Shown here: positions 11,613 through 24,519 of the stretch, one piece after another | Layout of the letters: each line of letters opens with the position of its first letter | Position numbering within the stretch: the first letter of the stretch is position 1 | Source: Lasiosphaeria ovina | Lineage: Eukaryota > Ascomycota > Sordariomycetes > Sordariales > Lasiosphaeriaceae | Assembly (NCBI GenBank): GCA_033439765.1 | Contig: JAULSN010000001.1 | Location: 3,348,001 to 3,412,000 of the forward strand | Direction: 5' to 3' | Length of the DNA: 64,000 bases | Notes under the pieces: generated by a model | What the model saw: only the letters and a program-made list of their open reading frames with translations | What the model was told of the DNA's origin: nothing | Database searches by the model: none | Position numbers and translations under genes: made by a program

Positions 11613-13804
11613 GCCGCTGCCTCAGCTGTGGGCAATAACCCAGGCCAGCGAAAACCATCTACTGTAAACGTGTTTGGGTTGTTTCTATCCGGCCTTTTCC
11701 AGCACGGCCCAAGTTGTATATGTATCATTCTGTATGGGAACTGAGGGAATGAAAAGGGGCAAGCGCAAAAAAGGTTTAAGGAGGACGGTCCTAGCAGGGT
11801 ACGGAGTGGATCAATCACAGTTCATCGAGGGTCACCAATTGATTGGCAATTGTAGACATGGTAGCTAGATGTAGTTAGTACCTAGGTGAATGTATTAGTT
11901 CTCTGGTATCCTTTCCTCCCCTCCTTTTTTCCATCTTGTGATATATGTGTGCAGCTTACACGAGTCGGGCTGACGACACGATAATAACATGACGTCTTCA
12001 AAGTCCCAAGTCCAAATCTAACCCCAACTTTTTTTTTTTTTTTTTTTTTTTCATCGCACAGCCCCAGCAGCTCACCCGGCCATCCAGCATGGTGAGTAGG
12101 AGTTTGGCCATCGGCCCGGCCCATCAAGGAGTGAAAATGGGAGCATGTATGGTCTGACGGGATCATACGACGGAAGAATCCGCCTGTGCCTGTCCAGTGC
12201 CTGCGGCGGGCAAGTGGAACCCGCCAATCCATCCTCAAACACTGCGCGCCGCAGGCTCGTCGGGTCGGCCCCCCCCCCAACGGGAAACAGACCCGGTGGC
12301 CCCCAGAGTAGGCCATGCTAGGTCAGGTTGTGTTGCTTATGCCTTGCGGGCGAAATTATGCACACTTACATACAGTTAGCGCTTTGGCTTAAAGTATTTC
12401 TTACTATGGTAGCCGAGTCAAGGCCAGCAGGACTGGGCAGGGCAGTTGGTGGTCTTTCTATCTTCCTTTCTGCTGTCATGCTCTCCGTAAATTTTACTTT
12501 CTGTAAATTTTCCCTGTCACTTTGTTTTCGCATAGCTCTTGCCGGGGATATCCAGGTAGCTGAGGTATTAGGTATGTACTTACCTCGGGATCCGCGCTTG
12601 GAGAGTTTCAAGATCATAAACAAAACAACCCCTATTTATGATAGTGAACACCAACTTGACAAACACCCCACCATCATCTCGCCACGCCACAGCCCGCTGA
12701 ATGATAGGTTTAGACAGAAACCCACTCCGTCCCATCTCGTGACCTATCTGCACAGGGACACTCGATGTGAATATGCTCCCTGAAAGAAACGATGCCAACA
12801 ATAAAAGTAGAGATAGGCTTCGTATTTCGTCATGAAATTGAAGAATATATGTAAATATGTACCTATTACCTTAAAACATGGTATGTACGCTCTCGTTCAG
12901 TATTGGGTTTCTCTTCCCTAAATCTTTGTGGTGATCCAAACAGCAGAAACATGCCTCCCCGAAATAATAAAAAAAGATATGAAGTAGTAGAGTTTGAATG
13001 TCGTGGAAATGTTAAAAAGAAGGAAAGAATGCAAGTGGAAGATGATAGAAAGTAAAGATGCCTTTGGCCTTCCCGCTCGCCTAGCTCCACTCCACTCGCT
13101 CAACCCAGGCTCACTCACTGCTTATCGATGACAGATGCTCCTCTTCACAAACGTCTTTTCTTTCGAGAGTGAGTTGACATGGTTGTGTGAGTGATTTCTC
13201 GGCGCCCGTGAGCCGGGAAACCGACCAGGCTCGGAGCAGAAGGTGGCCCAGCTGCTGTTGGGCAACGAACCGTTTCCGCTCCAGGCGTCTGGCGTCCCCG
13301 TTCTCCCCCTCTCCCCCTTTCATTCAGTCGTCACCAGTTTTACTCCTTCTCCCCCAAAAATCAAAGCCGGATAAAAATGTGCGTGTAGAGAGAGAGGTTG
13401 TAGTGATATTGGTTGTGGATGGGCCAAAAAAGAGCAAGGAAGAAAACACCCGCTTTCTCTAATGCATTAATCATCACATAAAAAAAGACTCGTGGTAGTT
13501 TCCCGCCTGTTCCACGTTACCTCCGCCCAAATGCCGGCAGCAGAGAGACAAACATGTCTCGTTTGTGTTGAGCTGACTGGCTTGCTGGAGACAACGATCA
13601 TGCTTGCTGCGGCTCGGTTGCTCGCCTAGTTCTCGGCTCCTGCTCCAGCCATAAAAAGGTACAGAAAAAAACACTTTCTGTACAGTGATATATATACCTC
13701 TCTTCTCCACGGCTCAGGGGCGCGTGGGGAGGAGGAGTGCCAGCTTTAAACAGCGGCGCACTATTATCAAGAAAGAAACAGAAAAAGAATATGTACATGT
13801 ACAA
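11613..13804. other. Convergent intergenic region (cft1 / nox1)
   Basis: A long 2.2 kb gap between two 3' ends. It contains a 23-T homopolymer, a C10 run at 12269-12278, and an AT-rich stretch at 12780-13060. Short frames on both strands lack coding character; no tRNA boxes were found. The size is more than two 3' UTRs need, so an unannotated non-coding transcript is possible but not shown. Confidence 0.5.
12029..12051. repeat. Poly(T) homopolymer, 23 nt
   Basis: An uninterrupted run of 23 T in the convergent gap between cft1 and nox1. It could be the template for a genomically encoded A-tract on the minus strand or the remnant of a retroposed tail, but no flanking retroelement is visible. 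Confidence 0.9.
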
Positions 13805-15698
13805 TTAAAAGTGTTCTTTCCAGAAGCGGAACTGAACTTCGGGGACGGTCGACTTCTTGGCGGCGTCATGGATGTCGCGGGCTAGAGGGTAAAAATGTTA
13901 GCGTCTCTTCCAGTAAGTTTACCGACAGAAAAGAAGGGGAAAAAACTCACCAGCTACCGACGGGCCACAAAAGTACACACCGACCGTGGTCCTCATGTTG
14001 CCCTCGATTCCGTTGATATAAGTGCGGTTCAGAATGCCGTCGCGCATGGCGGAGAAGATCTTGCCGAAGTTGGGGCGGCCAAAGTTTGTGCGAGCCTTGA
14101 GCTCCGTCAGGGGGTCCACATCCATGCCCACGCTGTTGAGTACAATGTTCTGCGTCGTGTCCATGTCGAGCTTCTGGGTCAGGTACGTGTGGATCTTGAG
14201 AAACTCGACGCCGTTAGCGCCGGGCACCTGGGCCGCCTCGCTCGACTGCTTCTCGAGCGACGACAGGAGCGTCTGGAACCACTCGAACGACGTCGTGTCC
14301 TTGCACACCCAGATGAATTCGACACGGCGGAGACGCGTGGGTGGGTTCGGCCCGTTCCGCAAGTGCCAGATGTTTTTCAGGATGGCAGCCCACGGCGTGA
14401 CACCAATACCCGTTCCGATCAGCACGGCAATCTCGTTCTCAAACACGTCCTCGGCCGGCGCGCCATACGGCCCGTCAATGCGGAGCGTGGGCATCTTCTG
14501 GCCGTTCTGCAGCGCCACTTCATAAATGCCCATGGGATCGACGCCCTCGTAGAGCTTGCTCTGCGCCATACCAGCACCGACGGCGTTGCCGAGATCCTTG
14601 GTGAAGTCGCCAACCTGTCTGATGTGGACCGAGACATAGGGGTCGTACGGGCAAGATGTGATGGTAAAGGGATGCCACTGGTACTTTGAGATGGAAGGCA
14701 CCTGGAGGAACAGCCACTGTCCAGCCTTGTACTTGAACGAAGGCTTCTGGAACTGAATCTCGACGGCGTCATACGGATGCCTGACAACGCGTGTAATCTT
14801 GGTCTCGCGGATGGCGCGGATCTCACGGTACAGGCGCTCGATGAGGTAGAAGCCGCCCGTCCAGAGCTCCCATCTCCAGCCCAGGTATCCAATGCAATGC
14901 TTCCAGTACGGGTCACCGGCAAACGGAGAGATGGAATCGGCCTGGTCACGGACGAAGCAGCCGACCGTGTGCGTGTACAGACCGAGAAAAAATGGGATGA
15001 AAAGATGGTGAGTGTACCAGAAAGTTTCAAACGATTGTTGCCTGATGCGGTGGTGCGCCGTCGTGTACATCAAAAGCATGCACAGCAGCATTACATGGCC
15101 CGTAATGCCACCGGGCTGGGCGTAGTGGATCTGCACGGCGGTCACGGGGCGGATCTGCGTCTTCTCGACATTGTAGAAACTGCAAAGGCCATGGTCAGAC
15201 GTTTCCCTTTTTGACGTTTTTGTGGGAGAGAAATAGAAAAGGACTCACTTGACATAATGCGCCGAGGTATGAATGATGGTGAAGAGCAGCATGGCATAGG
15301 CAAGCTGACGGTGCATCCAGATGTTCTCATCGAGTGGGATGAACCTGATCTTGGGACGGAAGAAGCGCATAATCGTCCTGCACACGGGGAGCAAGATGAG
15401 CATGCCATCGACACTCAAGACCAGGCCAGCACCTCGAGACATCCAAACTGAATACTTCAGCGTGTTCAGACCAGCCAGTCGCGGGTCTGCCTCTTGCTTC
15501 CACCTGTGGGTTCCTCATGGTTAGCCATCAACCAGCCTAGGCCGTCCGACCCGGGGGGGGGGGGAGGGGAAACAAGAATACACACCATCCATAGGCGAAG
15601 ATGCCCCAGTGGAACGTCCAGAATAGTATATGGAAGATAATTTTTGTGGGCGTGAACTGCTTCTTGACAAGCGACCCCACCTCTTTTGCCGTGCCCAT
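13805..15698 (-). CDS. nox1: NADPH oxidase Nox1/NoxA catalytic subunit
   Basis: Membrane flavocytochrome that moves electrons from NADPH via FAD and two hemes to O2, giving superoxide; in fungi it drives hyphal fusion, fruiting-body formation and penetration structures. Four exons: 15698-15586, 15503-15249, 15179-13951 and 13881-13805; introns are 82, 69 and 69 nt. Junctions rebuild FAYGWWKQEADPRLAGLNTL, SAHYVNFYNVEKTQ and GPSVAARDIHDAAKK. The product is 557 aa, typical of NoxA without EF hands. Candidate heme ligands are His102/His116 and His180/His193, matching the 14- and 13-residue spacing of gp91phox. The FAD motif HPFTITS and the NADPH stretch VLIGTGIGVTPWA are intact, and the C-terminus ends in RFWKEHF. 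The first intron holds a 12-G run (15553-15564). It is divergent from myo1 across 5 kb. Confidence 0.95.
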
Positions 15699-18600
15699 TT
15701 TGGCGGCTGTGAACGAGGACCTTCCTCTTGAAAGCCGGCGCTACACAGTCTCTCGACGTCAGAGTGTCGGCCTGCGACCCGTGGACTTGTCGTCGACTGC
15801 TGGGGATCCGTCGGCGCTCAGCGCGGCCCGTCTATGAGTTTGTTGATTCGACAGGTCGGGCGACAGCGGCAGCGGCGACACTCCCGAGTCTAGGCGCACC
15901 CTTTCTTCCGCCTTGTTCCCTCTACAGATTGAAGATATTAAGAGCGACGTCGCGCAACGTGATGTCGGCGGCGGATCGAATCGTAAAGAGTGAAATGTAC
16001 GGGATGGGCCGACAATAAAAACAAAAGAGCGATCTGAACCAGCAGCTAAGGAAGGGAAGGAGAATGCGAAGACGAGGGCTGGTGGAAGCGGTCTCGGGTT
16101 TCTTCTACACCTCGCCAAGTCTGTGAGGGGAGAAGAACGGAAACCGAGCGATGATGTGCGGGCGGCGAGAGGGTCATAAGATTCACGGCCAGGTCCGATC
16201 GGGCTCAAGGTGGGTGGTGGTGGTCGCCCAAGAAAGTTAGCTAGATAAAGGGTAAGGTAGTCGGATGCGGGAGCAAACACGCCCGTGTGTGTGGTGTGGA
16301 CTCGGCCTCTGCGAGCGATCAGCCAAGCTTCCTCCTACTCGAGATGCTAGTCGTCTTTGAAACTCGTCCAGAAATCAAGGCTCTGGAGCGATTCCCGCTT
16401 TCGTCCAAAAAAAAATCTGTGTATTGCCCCCCGTCTGTCGTCCTTTGGGAGATTGATGCGACAGCGCGAGCTCGTCGTGGCGGTGGGGGAAGCGAGCAAA
16501 GGCACCAAGAGGCGCAGAGCGTAGGGATGCTGCCCTTGCTGGGGCCGTAGATCAGACGTTGGAGACGGCGACAATGTTTGGGAGAGTAGAGCCGTGTAAG
16601 GGTGGCCCGCTGTCGACTGCGCGCAGACGCTGCACGACTATCAGACGACAAGGAATCGCGAGCGTCGGCGCGGAGGGGTTGAGACGGGACGTGTTAGAGA
16701 CGCTTTGACGGGGGGGCTGTTGAGGGCGACTCTGGTGTTTCGGGCGTGGGGAGCCTACAGGGGCTTGTCAGGGGTCTGTGGGGTGTGTCTTGGTGCAGAC
16801 CCACGGCGTCTCCCGCTCGTTCCTGAGTTAGTGTGCGAGTCAAAGCAGCCTCCTAAACTCGCACCTAAATCGAAGCCAAAAGAACGCTGATAGTTGACGG
16901 AATGGAGAAGGAAGAAGCTCCGTCGGCGGGAGTGGCGGAAGAAGAGAAATAGCGACATGTTCTTCACTTGTTGACTTTACTCAGAACGGCCCACCGCAGG
17001 CTAAGAATAGCTGGACACATGGGCAGTCAACCGGTCGCGCCCAATCGGCCGCACGCACGACACACTGCAACTGCCCTGGGCATCTTTTCCCAGGCGCTTA
17101 GAGGGTGTCGGGTTGAGAGTGTTCCAGAGACAGCTTGGCACGCTAGGCAATATTGGGGCATGGCGCTGCGAGCCGAGTTCTGGGTGGGGGAATCTGGATC
17201 TGCGCCCACCAATCACGTCAAATAGCCCCGCGGTAAGAACCACCGCTAGACCAGATCGGGACTAGTCCCGACGCACCTTGACCCCAGATGTCTTGCGCAC
17301 CTGCATTTCGGGATCGAAGACAGTCTGCAACGATTCCATCCAAAAGTTCCGTTCCTGGCTTTTTGAGAGAGAGTTGCTGACGGAAATATCCCTATCATCC
17401 AAACTCCGCCGCGGTCAAGCGAAGCCCGATGCCGTTGATGTACCCCGTACGGCACTGAGCTTAATCATATGGGCCCATTGTGCTGTTGAGTGGGGTGACA
17501 TGCAGTCATTAGTGGCCGGTTGCCAGCCTTGTCTTGTCGTATTCTCGTCGGCTTTCTTTACGGCGACCCAAGTCACGACGACCGGGGGCCAACCCATGGA
17601 TGTTGCGAGGGTGAGGGCGGACGGCTGGGCCGCCCGCTGGCATGGCCCGGGACAGACTCCTGGGGGTTCTGCTAAAAGAGTAGTGTGGTGATCTGGCCAG
17701 AGGAGTCGATCATGGCGTCTTGTCATTCGAGATGTGGTGTCGAGGATCGACCTGTGCCTCTTGGAATCATTTTGTCCAAGAGGGTGACGTGACGAGCAGC
17801 ACACCTTTGTGGGCTGCGGGAGGGATCGTGATCGTCACAGCTCGCGCCCTCAACTCGAGGACATGGCTATCCAAGACCCGAACTCGGTCTGGTGTGACAG
17901 CTTGGCAACTCCGCCAAATCGATCAGATATTATGCGGCGGCGTAGCCAGAGTTACCGAAACACACAGGTGCGTGGGTAGGTAAGTTAGTAGTCAAGTGAT
18001 CCTTCTGTTGGAGACATCACCATCCTATCCAACCTTATTCCACACCGTCATGGACGTGGCACTCCCGAAAACAGACTACCCCGGCCACGGATTCACAGGG
18101 GCTGCCTGGCCTCTCCGCGGGCCTTCGGTTCTCGGTATACCGCGTATTTAACTCATCCCCGAAACAAAGGCACCGCAAGGCCACAGAACGGGCCACCTTA
18201 GGCGCGCCTGTGCCATCCCGTCCCTTGCAGCCAGCAGCCAGCCTCAGGTCTGAGGTCACAAGTGGTGGCTTGCGATCTGAGGCGCTCTCGCTTAAACTGT
18301 CAGACCCGCCAACAGGGAGGCGTGCCGGACTCGTTGCAAATCCCATCAACGGTCAAGCAGACTCCAAGGATGGCATTTGGTCTCGGAAATGCTATCCGGG
18401 CCCCTACCCAGGAACGTCGCAGGGCGCCTGCCCTTGCCCTTCAGACTTCTGGGGCTTCACCAACAACGCTTCCGAGCCTGAGGTTCTCTTGCGAAACCAC
18501 CCACCCCAGACAAACACCCCCGGCAAACCTTTCCTGTGTGGACATCCTGTGTGACCCTCCCAACCCGTGCACGACGCATGTACCTAGCATCCTCTCTCTT

Positions 18601-20693
18601 CGCTGCAAACCACACGTGCAGAGAAAAGGGGCGTTCTTCAAGTTAAGCTTTTCGGTTTCGTTTGAAAAGCCAAGAAAGTCAAGCCCGGGGGCAGATCGAC
18701 GGCCTTCACCCATGCAAGACACCCGGCCAGGGTCTGAAACCAAGGGGGCACGAGCAAAGTTCTGCACCACGCATGGCGGACAGATCCGTAGCAGGCCGAG
18801 TGAAACAGCCATTGACAGCCATTGGCCAGATGCCAGAGAGGCTCGAGTTTGCTCCCAAGTCTCTCAAGGAGAGGAAGAGCGAGCACACTGGTCGTGGAAA
18901 GGGGACAGGAAGTGGGCGTGAGGTGGCTGCGTGGGTGGGAACCTCGCCCTACCTTGGTCGACGACTTGAATCAAGAAGACGGCAACATCGACAATTTTCG
19001 GCCAAAATAACATCAAGAACAAGGGGGGAAAAAAGAAAGAACATGTTTGTTCTTATTTCTCAAAGATCCCCACAGAATAAGCATATTATACGTCTACATG
19101 CGCCACAGGCATCCTGGCGAGGTGGTCGAGTGGCCGGAGATCCTCAGTGCAGCCGAACGTGGGGAATCGTACGATTTTTTCGACGACGGGCCACACCCCG
19201 CGAGCGCCATGATGGCCACACAAAACCCAGCACTTTGGGAGGGCAGCTGGTGTATATAAAGACCCAGAGTATCTCTCGTCCAGACCCTCTGGAAAGTTCT
19301 TCTTGAATTATTATTTCAGGCTAACGACCAGAAATGCAGGTGGGAATATCTCCCAAAAAGAAGCGGCGGGATTTGGTTGCCTCCTTACGACTCGAATACA
19401 CCGAGAATCGACCAGCGAGACGCCAAGTCTGAAGAGGACCGAGGTCGATGGCCTCAATACAATACAATTCCTGAATGTTTGTTACCAGGGGACTTTTCAA
19501 GATTGAAAGACCTATCTCTTCTCCAAAAAAAAAACACCTATTCAAGGCTTTTCCTAGCCGGTTTGTTTGCTGGGCTAAAACATTTGTTCTGCCCAAGTAC
19601 CACGCCAACAAATATCCAGGGATTGGATTATAGAAAAAGAGGAGTGTCAGTCAGCGATAGTGTGCGCTGTGCAGGCGGCTGCGGTAGGTAATTCGTGGGA
19701 TATCCGCAGCCTGCGACAACGGCGCCATGACATGACTGCCAGTTCAGTGCAAGGCAACTGAAAAGAGATTTGGAATCACGGCAGGTTTTCTCAGTAGAGA
19801 AAAGAAAAATCAAGTTCAGACATCATCAGCTTGCGCGTCAACTTGCCTCGCTGGGTTGCCTTGCTAGGTACCTGTTTCATTACTGTGCGCTTTCGGTGTA
19901 AGACGAAGACGTATCTCTATGTGGCTGAGCGCACATGGACCTAAGGCAGTAGGCTAGTGGCTAATTAGTGTGGCGCTGCCAGAGAGGATGGGATACCTGA
20001 GGCAGCAACCTAGTCCTTCCGTCCGCTAGACTTCGATTATCTCACCGGATTAATATTGTCGCGACTGGGTCTCAGACTGTCAATGTGCAGCCTCGGCTGT
20101 GACGAGGAGTCTCGGGCATCGTAATATTGGAGGCTAAAATTGGTTCCAAGTATGTAAAGTAGCCGTAGGGAGACTTTGGGTGTAAAGTGTAAAGTGGCTT
20201 GCGTATGCGCCCGCCACAGTTTGGGCGACAAGACCCCACCAAAACTTTTTTGGCGGGCCTCGTCGTCACTGTAAAGCGCAGAAGGGCTTAGTTGGGGACC
20301 CCATCTGCATCCATCAGGCACCACTGGCCAAGGATTCTTGGGTTTATTATTGAACGGGGCGAGGTGAAGCGATAACCTACGCCTCACTGGGAACCACCGA
20401 TCGATGCGGGATAGCCACGAAGCCTCGCTCTAATTTGCAACGCCCTCTCCCCTCTCTGTATGAGCATTACGATACGCATAGCGTGTGCGCAAAGCGAAGC
20501 CAGCCGTGAGCTCCGTCGCGGTAGTGTGAGGTGCGTGCTTGTCAAACTGATCGGTACCTAGTAGCCCGGTCCCCTCGGCTCGCATTCCCCACTGCATTGC
20601 GCGACTAGACGACGAGGACGAGGACGACGACAACGACCACAGCGACAACGACACGACGAAAAGGGAGAGGAAGGCGATTTGACAACGCCCGCC
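15699..20693. promoter_or_regulatory. 5 kb divergent intergenic region between nox1 and myo1
   Basis: The starts of nox1 and myo1 are 4,995 bp apart. The first several hundred bases (15700-16700) are likely the nox1 leader and promoter. The last 100 bp before 20694 is rich in ACGA/GACGACG triplets and looks like the myo1 leader. Between them I find no frame with homology or coding bias; the longest, about 219 codons near 18262-18921, begins with GTG and is composed of scattered rare codons. A TATA-like gtatataaag at 19251-19260 precedes a 32-codon ATG frame at 19334. No tRNA with both internal promoter boxes was found. Confidence 0.5.
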
Positions 20694-23600
20694 ATGGTGA
20701 GTGCAAGACTGCCCGCGAGCTCTTCCGGCATAGACGCCCACCAGCACATGCAACCCCTCGCCCGTCCCTCGCCCCCCATACTGATACTGACCGTGATCAC
20801 TTCGCAGGCTATCACGCGCCGTGGAAAGGACAAGGCGGCCAGGGCCGAACGCTCCGCAGGCGGAGGCGGTGCGGCCAGCTCCAGTGCCAAGCCAAAGAAG
20901 GCCACCTTCGACACGACCAAGAAGAAGGAGATTGGCGTCTCGGACTTGACGCTGCTTAGCAAGGTGTCCAACGAGGCGATCAATGACAACCTGAAGCGCC
21001 GCTTCGAGGGCGCCGAGATCTACACGTACATTGGCCATGTCTTGGTCTCGGTCAACCCCTTTCGCGACCTCGGCATCTACACAGACCAGGTGCTCGACAG
21101 CTACCGCGGCAAGAACCGCCTCGAGATGCCCCCCCACGTGTTTGCCATCGCCGAGTCCGCCTACTACAACATGAAGGCTTACAAGGACAACCAGTGTGTC
21201 ATTATCTCGGGCGAGTCGGGCGCCGGCAAGACCGAGGCTGCCAAGCGCATCATGCAGTACATTGCGAACGTCTCGGGCGGCGCCGAGGGTAGCGATATCC
21301 AGCAGATCAAGGACATGGTCCTGGCCACAAACCCCTTGCTCGAGTCGTTTGGTAACGCGAAGACATTGCGGAACAACAACTCTTCCCGCTTCGGCAAATA
21401 TCTGCAAATACACTTCAACGCCCAGGGCGAGCCCATCGGTGCCGATATTGCAAACTACCTGCTCGAGAAGTCGCGCGTCGTCGGCCAGATCGTCAACGAG
21501 CGCAACTTCCACATCTTTTACCAGTTCACCAAAGGCGCCTCGCAGCAGTATCGCGAGACCTTTGGCATCCAGAAGCCCGAAACGTACATTTACACGAGCA
21601 GGTCAAAGTGTCTCGACGTGGACGGAATCGATGATCTGGCAGACTACCAGGATACGCTCAATGCCATGAAGATTATTGGCCTCTCACAGGCAGAGCAGGA
21701 CAACATCTTCCGCATGCTGTCTGCCATCCTGTGGACCGGAAACCTCGTCTTCCGCGAGGATGACAATGGATATGCGGCTGTGACGGACCAGTCGGTTGTC
21801 GATTTCCTGGCCTATCTGCTCGAGGTTGACCCGGCCTCGCTCGTGAATGCTATCACGATTCGCATCCTGACCCCACGGAACGGCGAGGTAATCGAGTCGC
21901 CGGCCAATGTCGCCCAGGCGACTGCGACCAGAGATGCGCTGGCCAAGGCCATCTACAACAACCTTTTCGACTGGATCGTCGAGCGGATAAACCAGTCCCT
22001 CAAGGCCCGGCAGGCCGCAATAAACTCGATTGGCATTCTCGACATCTACGGCTTCGAAATCTTTGAGAAGAACAGCTTCGAGCAGCTCTGCATCAACTAC
22101 GTGAACGAGAAACTGCAGCAGATTTTTATCCAGCTTACGTTGAAGGCCGAGCAGGAAGAATACGCGAGGGAACAGATCAAGTGGACACCCATTTCGTACT
22201 TTGACAACAAGGTCGTCTGCGACCTGATCGAGTCCATCAGGCCCCCCGGAATCTTCTCTGCCATGAAGGACGCAACCAAGACTGCTCACGCTGACCCGGC
22301 AGCTTGCGATCGCACCTTTATGCAGAGCATTAACGGCATGTCGAATGCCCACCTAACGGCTCGCCAAGGTGGTTTTATTGTCAAGCACTATGCCGGCGAC
22401 GTCACATACGCAGTTGACGGCATTACGGACAAAAACAAGGACTTGCTCCTCAAGGGGCTGCTGAATCTGTTCCAGGGCAGCCAGAATCCCTTCGTTCACG
22501 CTATTTTCCCCAATCAAGTAGACCAGGACAACCGGAAGCAGCCCCCTTCAGCCGGCGACAGGATAAGAGCCTCGGCCAATGCTCTGGTTGAAACGCTTAT
22601 GAAATGCCAGCCTTCCTACATCCGTACCATTAAGCCCAACGAAAACAAGTCCCCTACTGAATATAACGTCCCCAACGTTCTCCATCAAATCAAGTATCTG
22701 GGTCTGCAGGAGAACGTCCGTATCCGCCGCGCTGGCTTTGCTTACCGCCAGTCGTTTGAAAAGTTCGTTGACCGGTTTTTCCTGCTGTCGCCAGCTACTT
22801 CTTATGCCGGCGAGTACACATGGACCGGCTCTTACGAGGCTGCTGTGAAGCAGATCCTCAAAGACACCAGCATCCCACAGGAGGAGTGGCAGCTTGGTGT
22901 CACAAAGGCCTTTATCAAGTCGCCCGAAACCTTGTTCGCTCTCGAACATATGAGGGACCGGTACTGGCATAACATGGCGACGCGTATTCAGCGGATGTGG
23001 CGAGCATACCTGGCATACAGGGCAGAATCGGCCACGAGAATCCAGCGCTTCTGGAGAAAGAAGCGCGTTGGGGCTGAGTATCTGCAGCTCCGCGACCAAG
23101 GCCACAGAGTCTTGCAGGGCCGCAAAGAGCGCAGAAGAATGAGTCTTCTCGGGTCACGGCGATTCCTGGGCGACTATCTCGGCATCAATGCCACCAACGG
23201 GCCCGGATCCCAAATTCGGACCGGCCTCAATCTCGGAAGCAACGAAAAGGTAGTGTTTTCGTGCCGTGGCGAAATCCTGGAAGCCAAATTTGGGCGATCC
23301 AGCAAGCCGAGCCCCAGGCTCATTGTCGTGACCAACAACAAGTATTACGTTGTGGCCCAGACGCTTGTGCAGGGCCACGTGCAGATTGTGGTCGAGCGGT
23401 CTTTTCCTCTGGGCTCTATCAAGTTTGTTGGGGCATCTACAAGTCGAGATGACTGGTTCTCGCTGGGGGTAGGATCGCCTCAGGAAGCCGATCCATTGCT
23501 CAACTGCCTGTTGAAGACGGAAATGTTCACCCAGATGCAGAGAGTCATGCCGGGCGGGTTCAACCTGAAGATTGCAGAAAGCATTGAGTATGCCAAGAAG

Positions 23601-24519
23601 CCGGGGAAGATGCAGCTTGTGAAGGTGCTGAAGGACGCGCCAACTCCAGTCGATTTCTACAAGAGCGGCGCCGTCCATACGCAGCAAGGAGAGCCTCCCA
23701 ACTCTGGCTCTCGGCCAATGCCAAGGGCGAAGCCCGTTCCCCCAAGGCCTATTACGAGGGGAAAACTCATCAAGCCCGGCGGGCCAGGCGGCAGGCCTTC
23801 GAGGGTCCCTAATAACCGCACGCCCCAGGCTCGGCCTTCTGCCAATTCTTCTCGGCCGGTCCCACAGCCGCCTCGGGCCGCAGTGGCGGCGGCGCCGCAG
23901 CCGGCTGCAGCACTCCGTCTTCCGGTGCATACCCGGCAGCAATCTAACACATCGGCTGCACGCGTCCCTCCACCGCCTCCACCGCCCGCTGCACCTGCGG
24001 CGAAGCCCAAGATTATGGCAAAGGTGCTCTACGACTTTGCCGGCCAAAAGGAGAACGAGCTCTCGATCAAGACGGGCCAGCTAATCGAAATCGTTCAGAA
24101 GGAGACCAACGGTAAGTTTTCTTTTATGAATAATCTTATTTACTCGTTTGATATGCTGACAGAACCTTGCTCCAGGGTGGTGGCTAGCAAAGCAGGGGGC
24201 CGTCCAAGCGTGGATCCCTGCCGCGTACGTCGAAGAACAAGCACTCCCGGCACCACCGCCTATCGCAGCGCCCAGGCCGCCACCGCCGCCGCCCTCGGCG
24301 AACGGTGCGGCCAGGGGCAAACCGCAGCCGCCCGTGAAGCGGCCCGCGGCCGGCAGAAAGCCGGCACCTCTCCAGGCGCGCGACTCGGGCATGAGCTTGA
24401 ACGGTTCGGATGGCAGCAGGAGCAACACGCCCACGCCGAGCCTGGCGGGCGGCTTGGCCGAGGCGCTGCTGGCAAGGAAGAATGCCATGGCCAAGAAGGA
24501 CGACGAAGATGATTGGTAG
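20694..24519 (+). CDS. myo1: Class I myosin (myosin-1)
   Basis: Actin motor of endocytic patches and hyphal tips that activates Arp2/3. Three exons: 20694-20696 (only the ATG), 20808-24111 and 24176-24519; introns are 111 and 64 nt. Splicing gives [15 protein letters not shown] at the N-terminus and [16 protein letters not shown] in the SH3 domain; 1216 aa in total, normal for fungi. In order: motor domain with P-loop GESGAGKT at 136-143, two IQ-like motifs ([14 protein letters not shown] and [11 protein letters not shown]) near 720-750, a basic TH1 lipid-binding tail near 770-960, a proline-rich TH2, SH3 from about residue 1071, and a C-terminal acidic Arp2/3 motif ending KKDDEDDW. The residue 16 positions before DALAK, the TEDS site, is Glu361 rather than the Ser/Thr of yeast Myo5. 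Leader upstream is ACGACG-rich. Identity is secure. Confidence 0.96.

Noticed and set aside
18262..18921. 219-codon frame in the nox1-myo1 gap
   Set aside because: Starts with GTG, overlaps equally long frames on both strands, has no domain-like pattern and no coding-type third-position bias.
19116..19210. tRNA-Ser-like box A (ggtggtcgagtgg)
   Set aside because: The A-box string fits, but there is no B box (GGTTCRANYCC) at a suitable distance and no pairing acceptor stem, so it is not a tRNA.
19226..19243. cccagcactttgggagg resembles a stretch of the primate Alu consensus
   Set aside because: Flanking bases on both sides do not continue the Alu sequence; a short chance match, not contamination.
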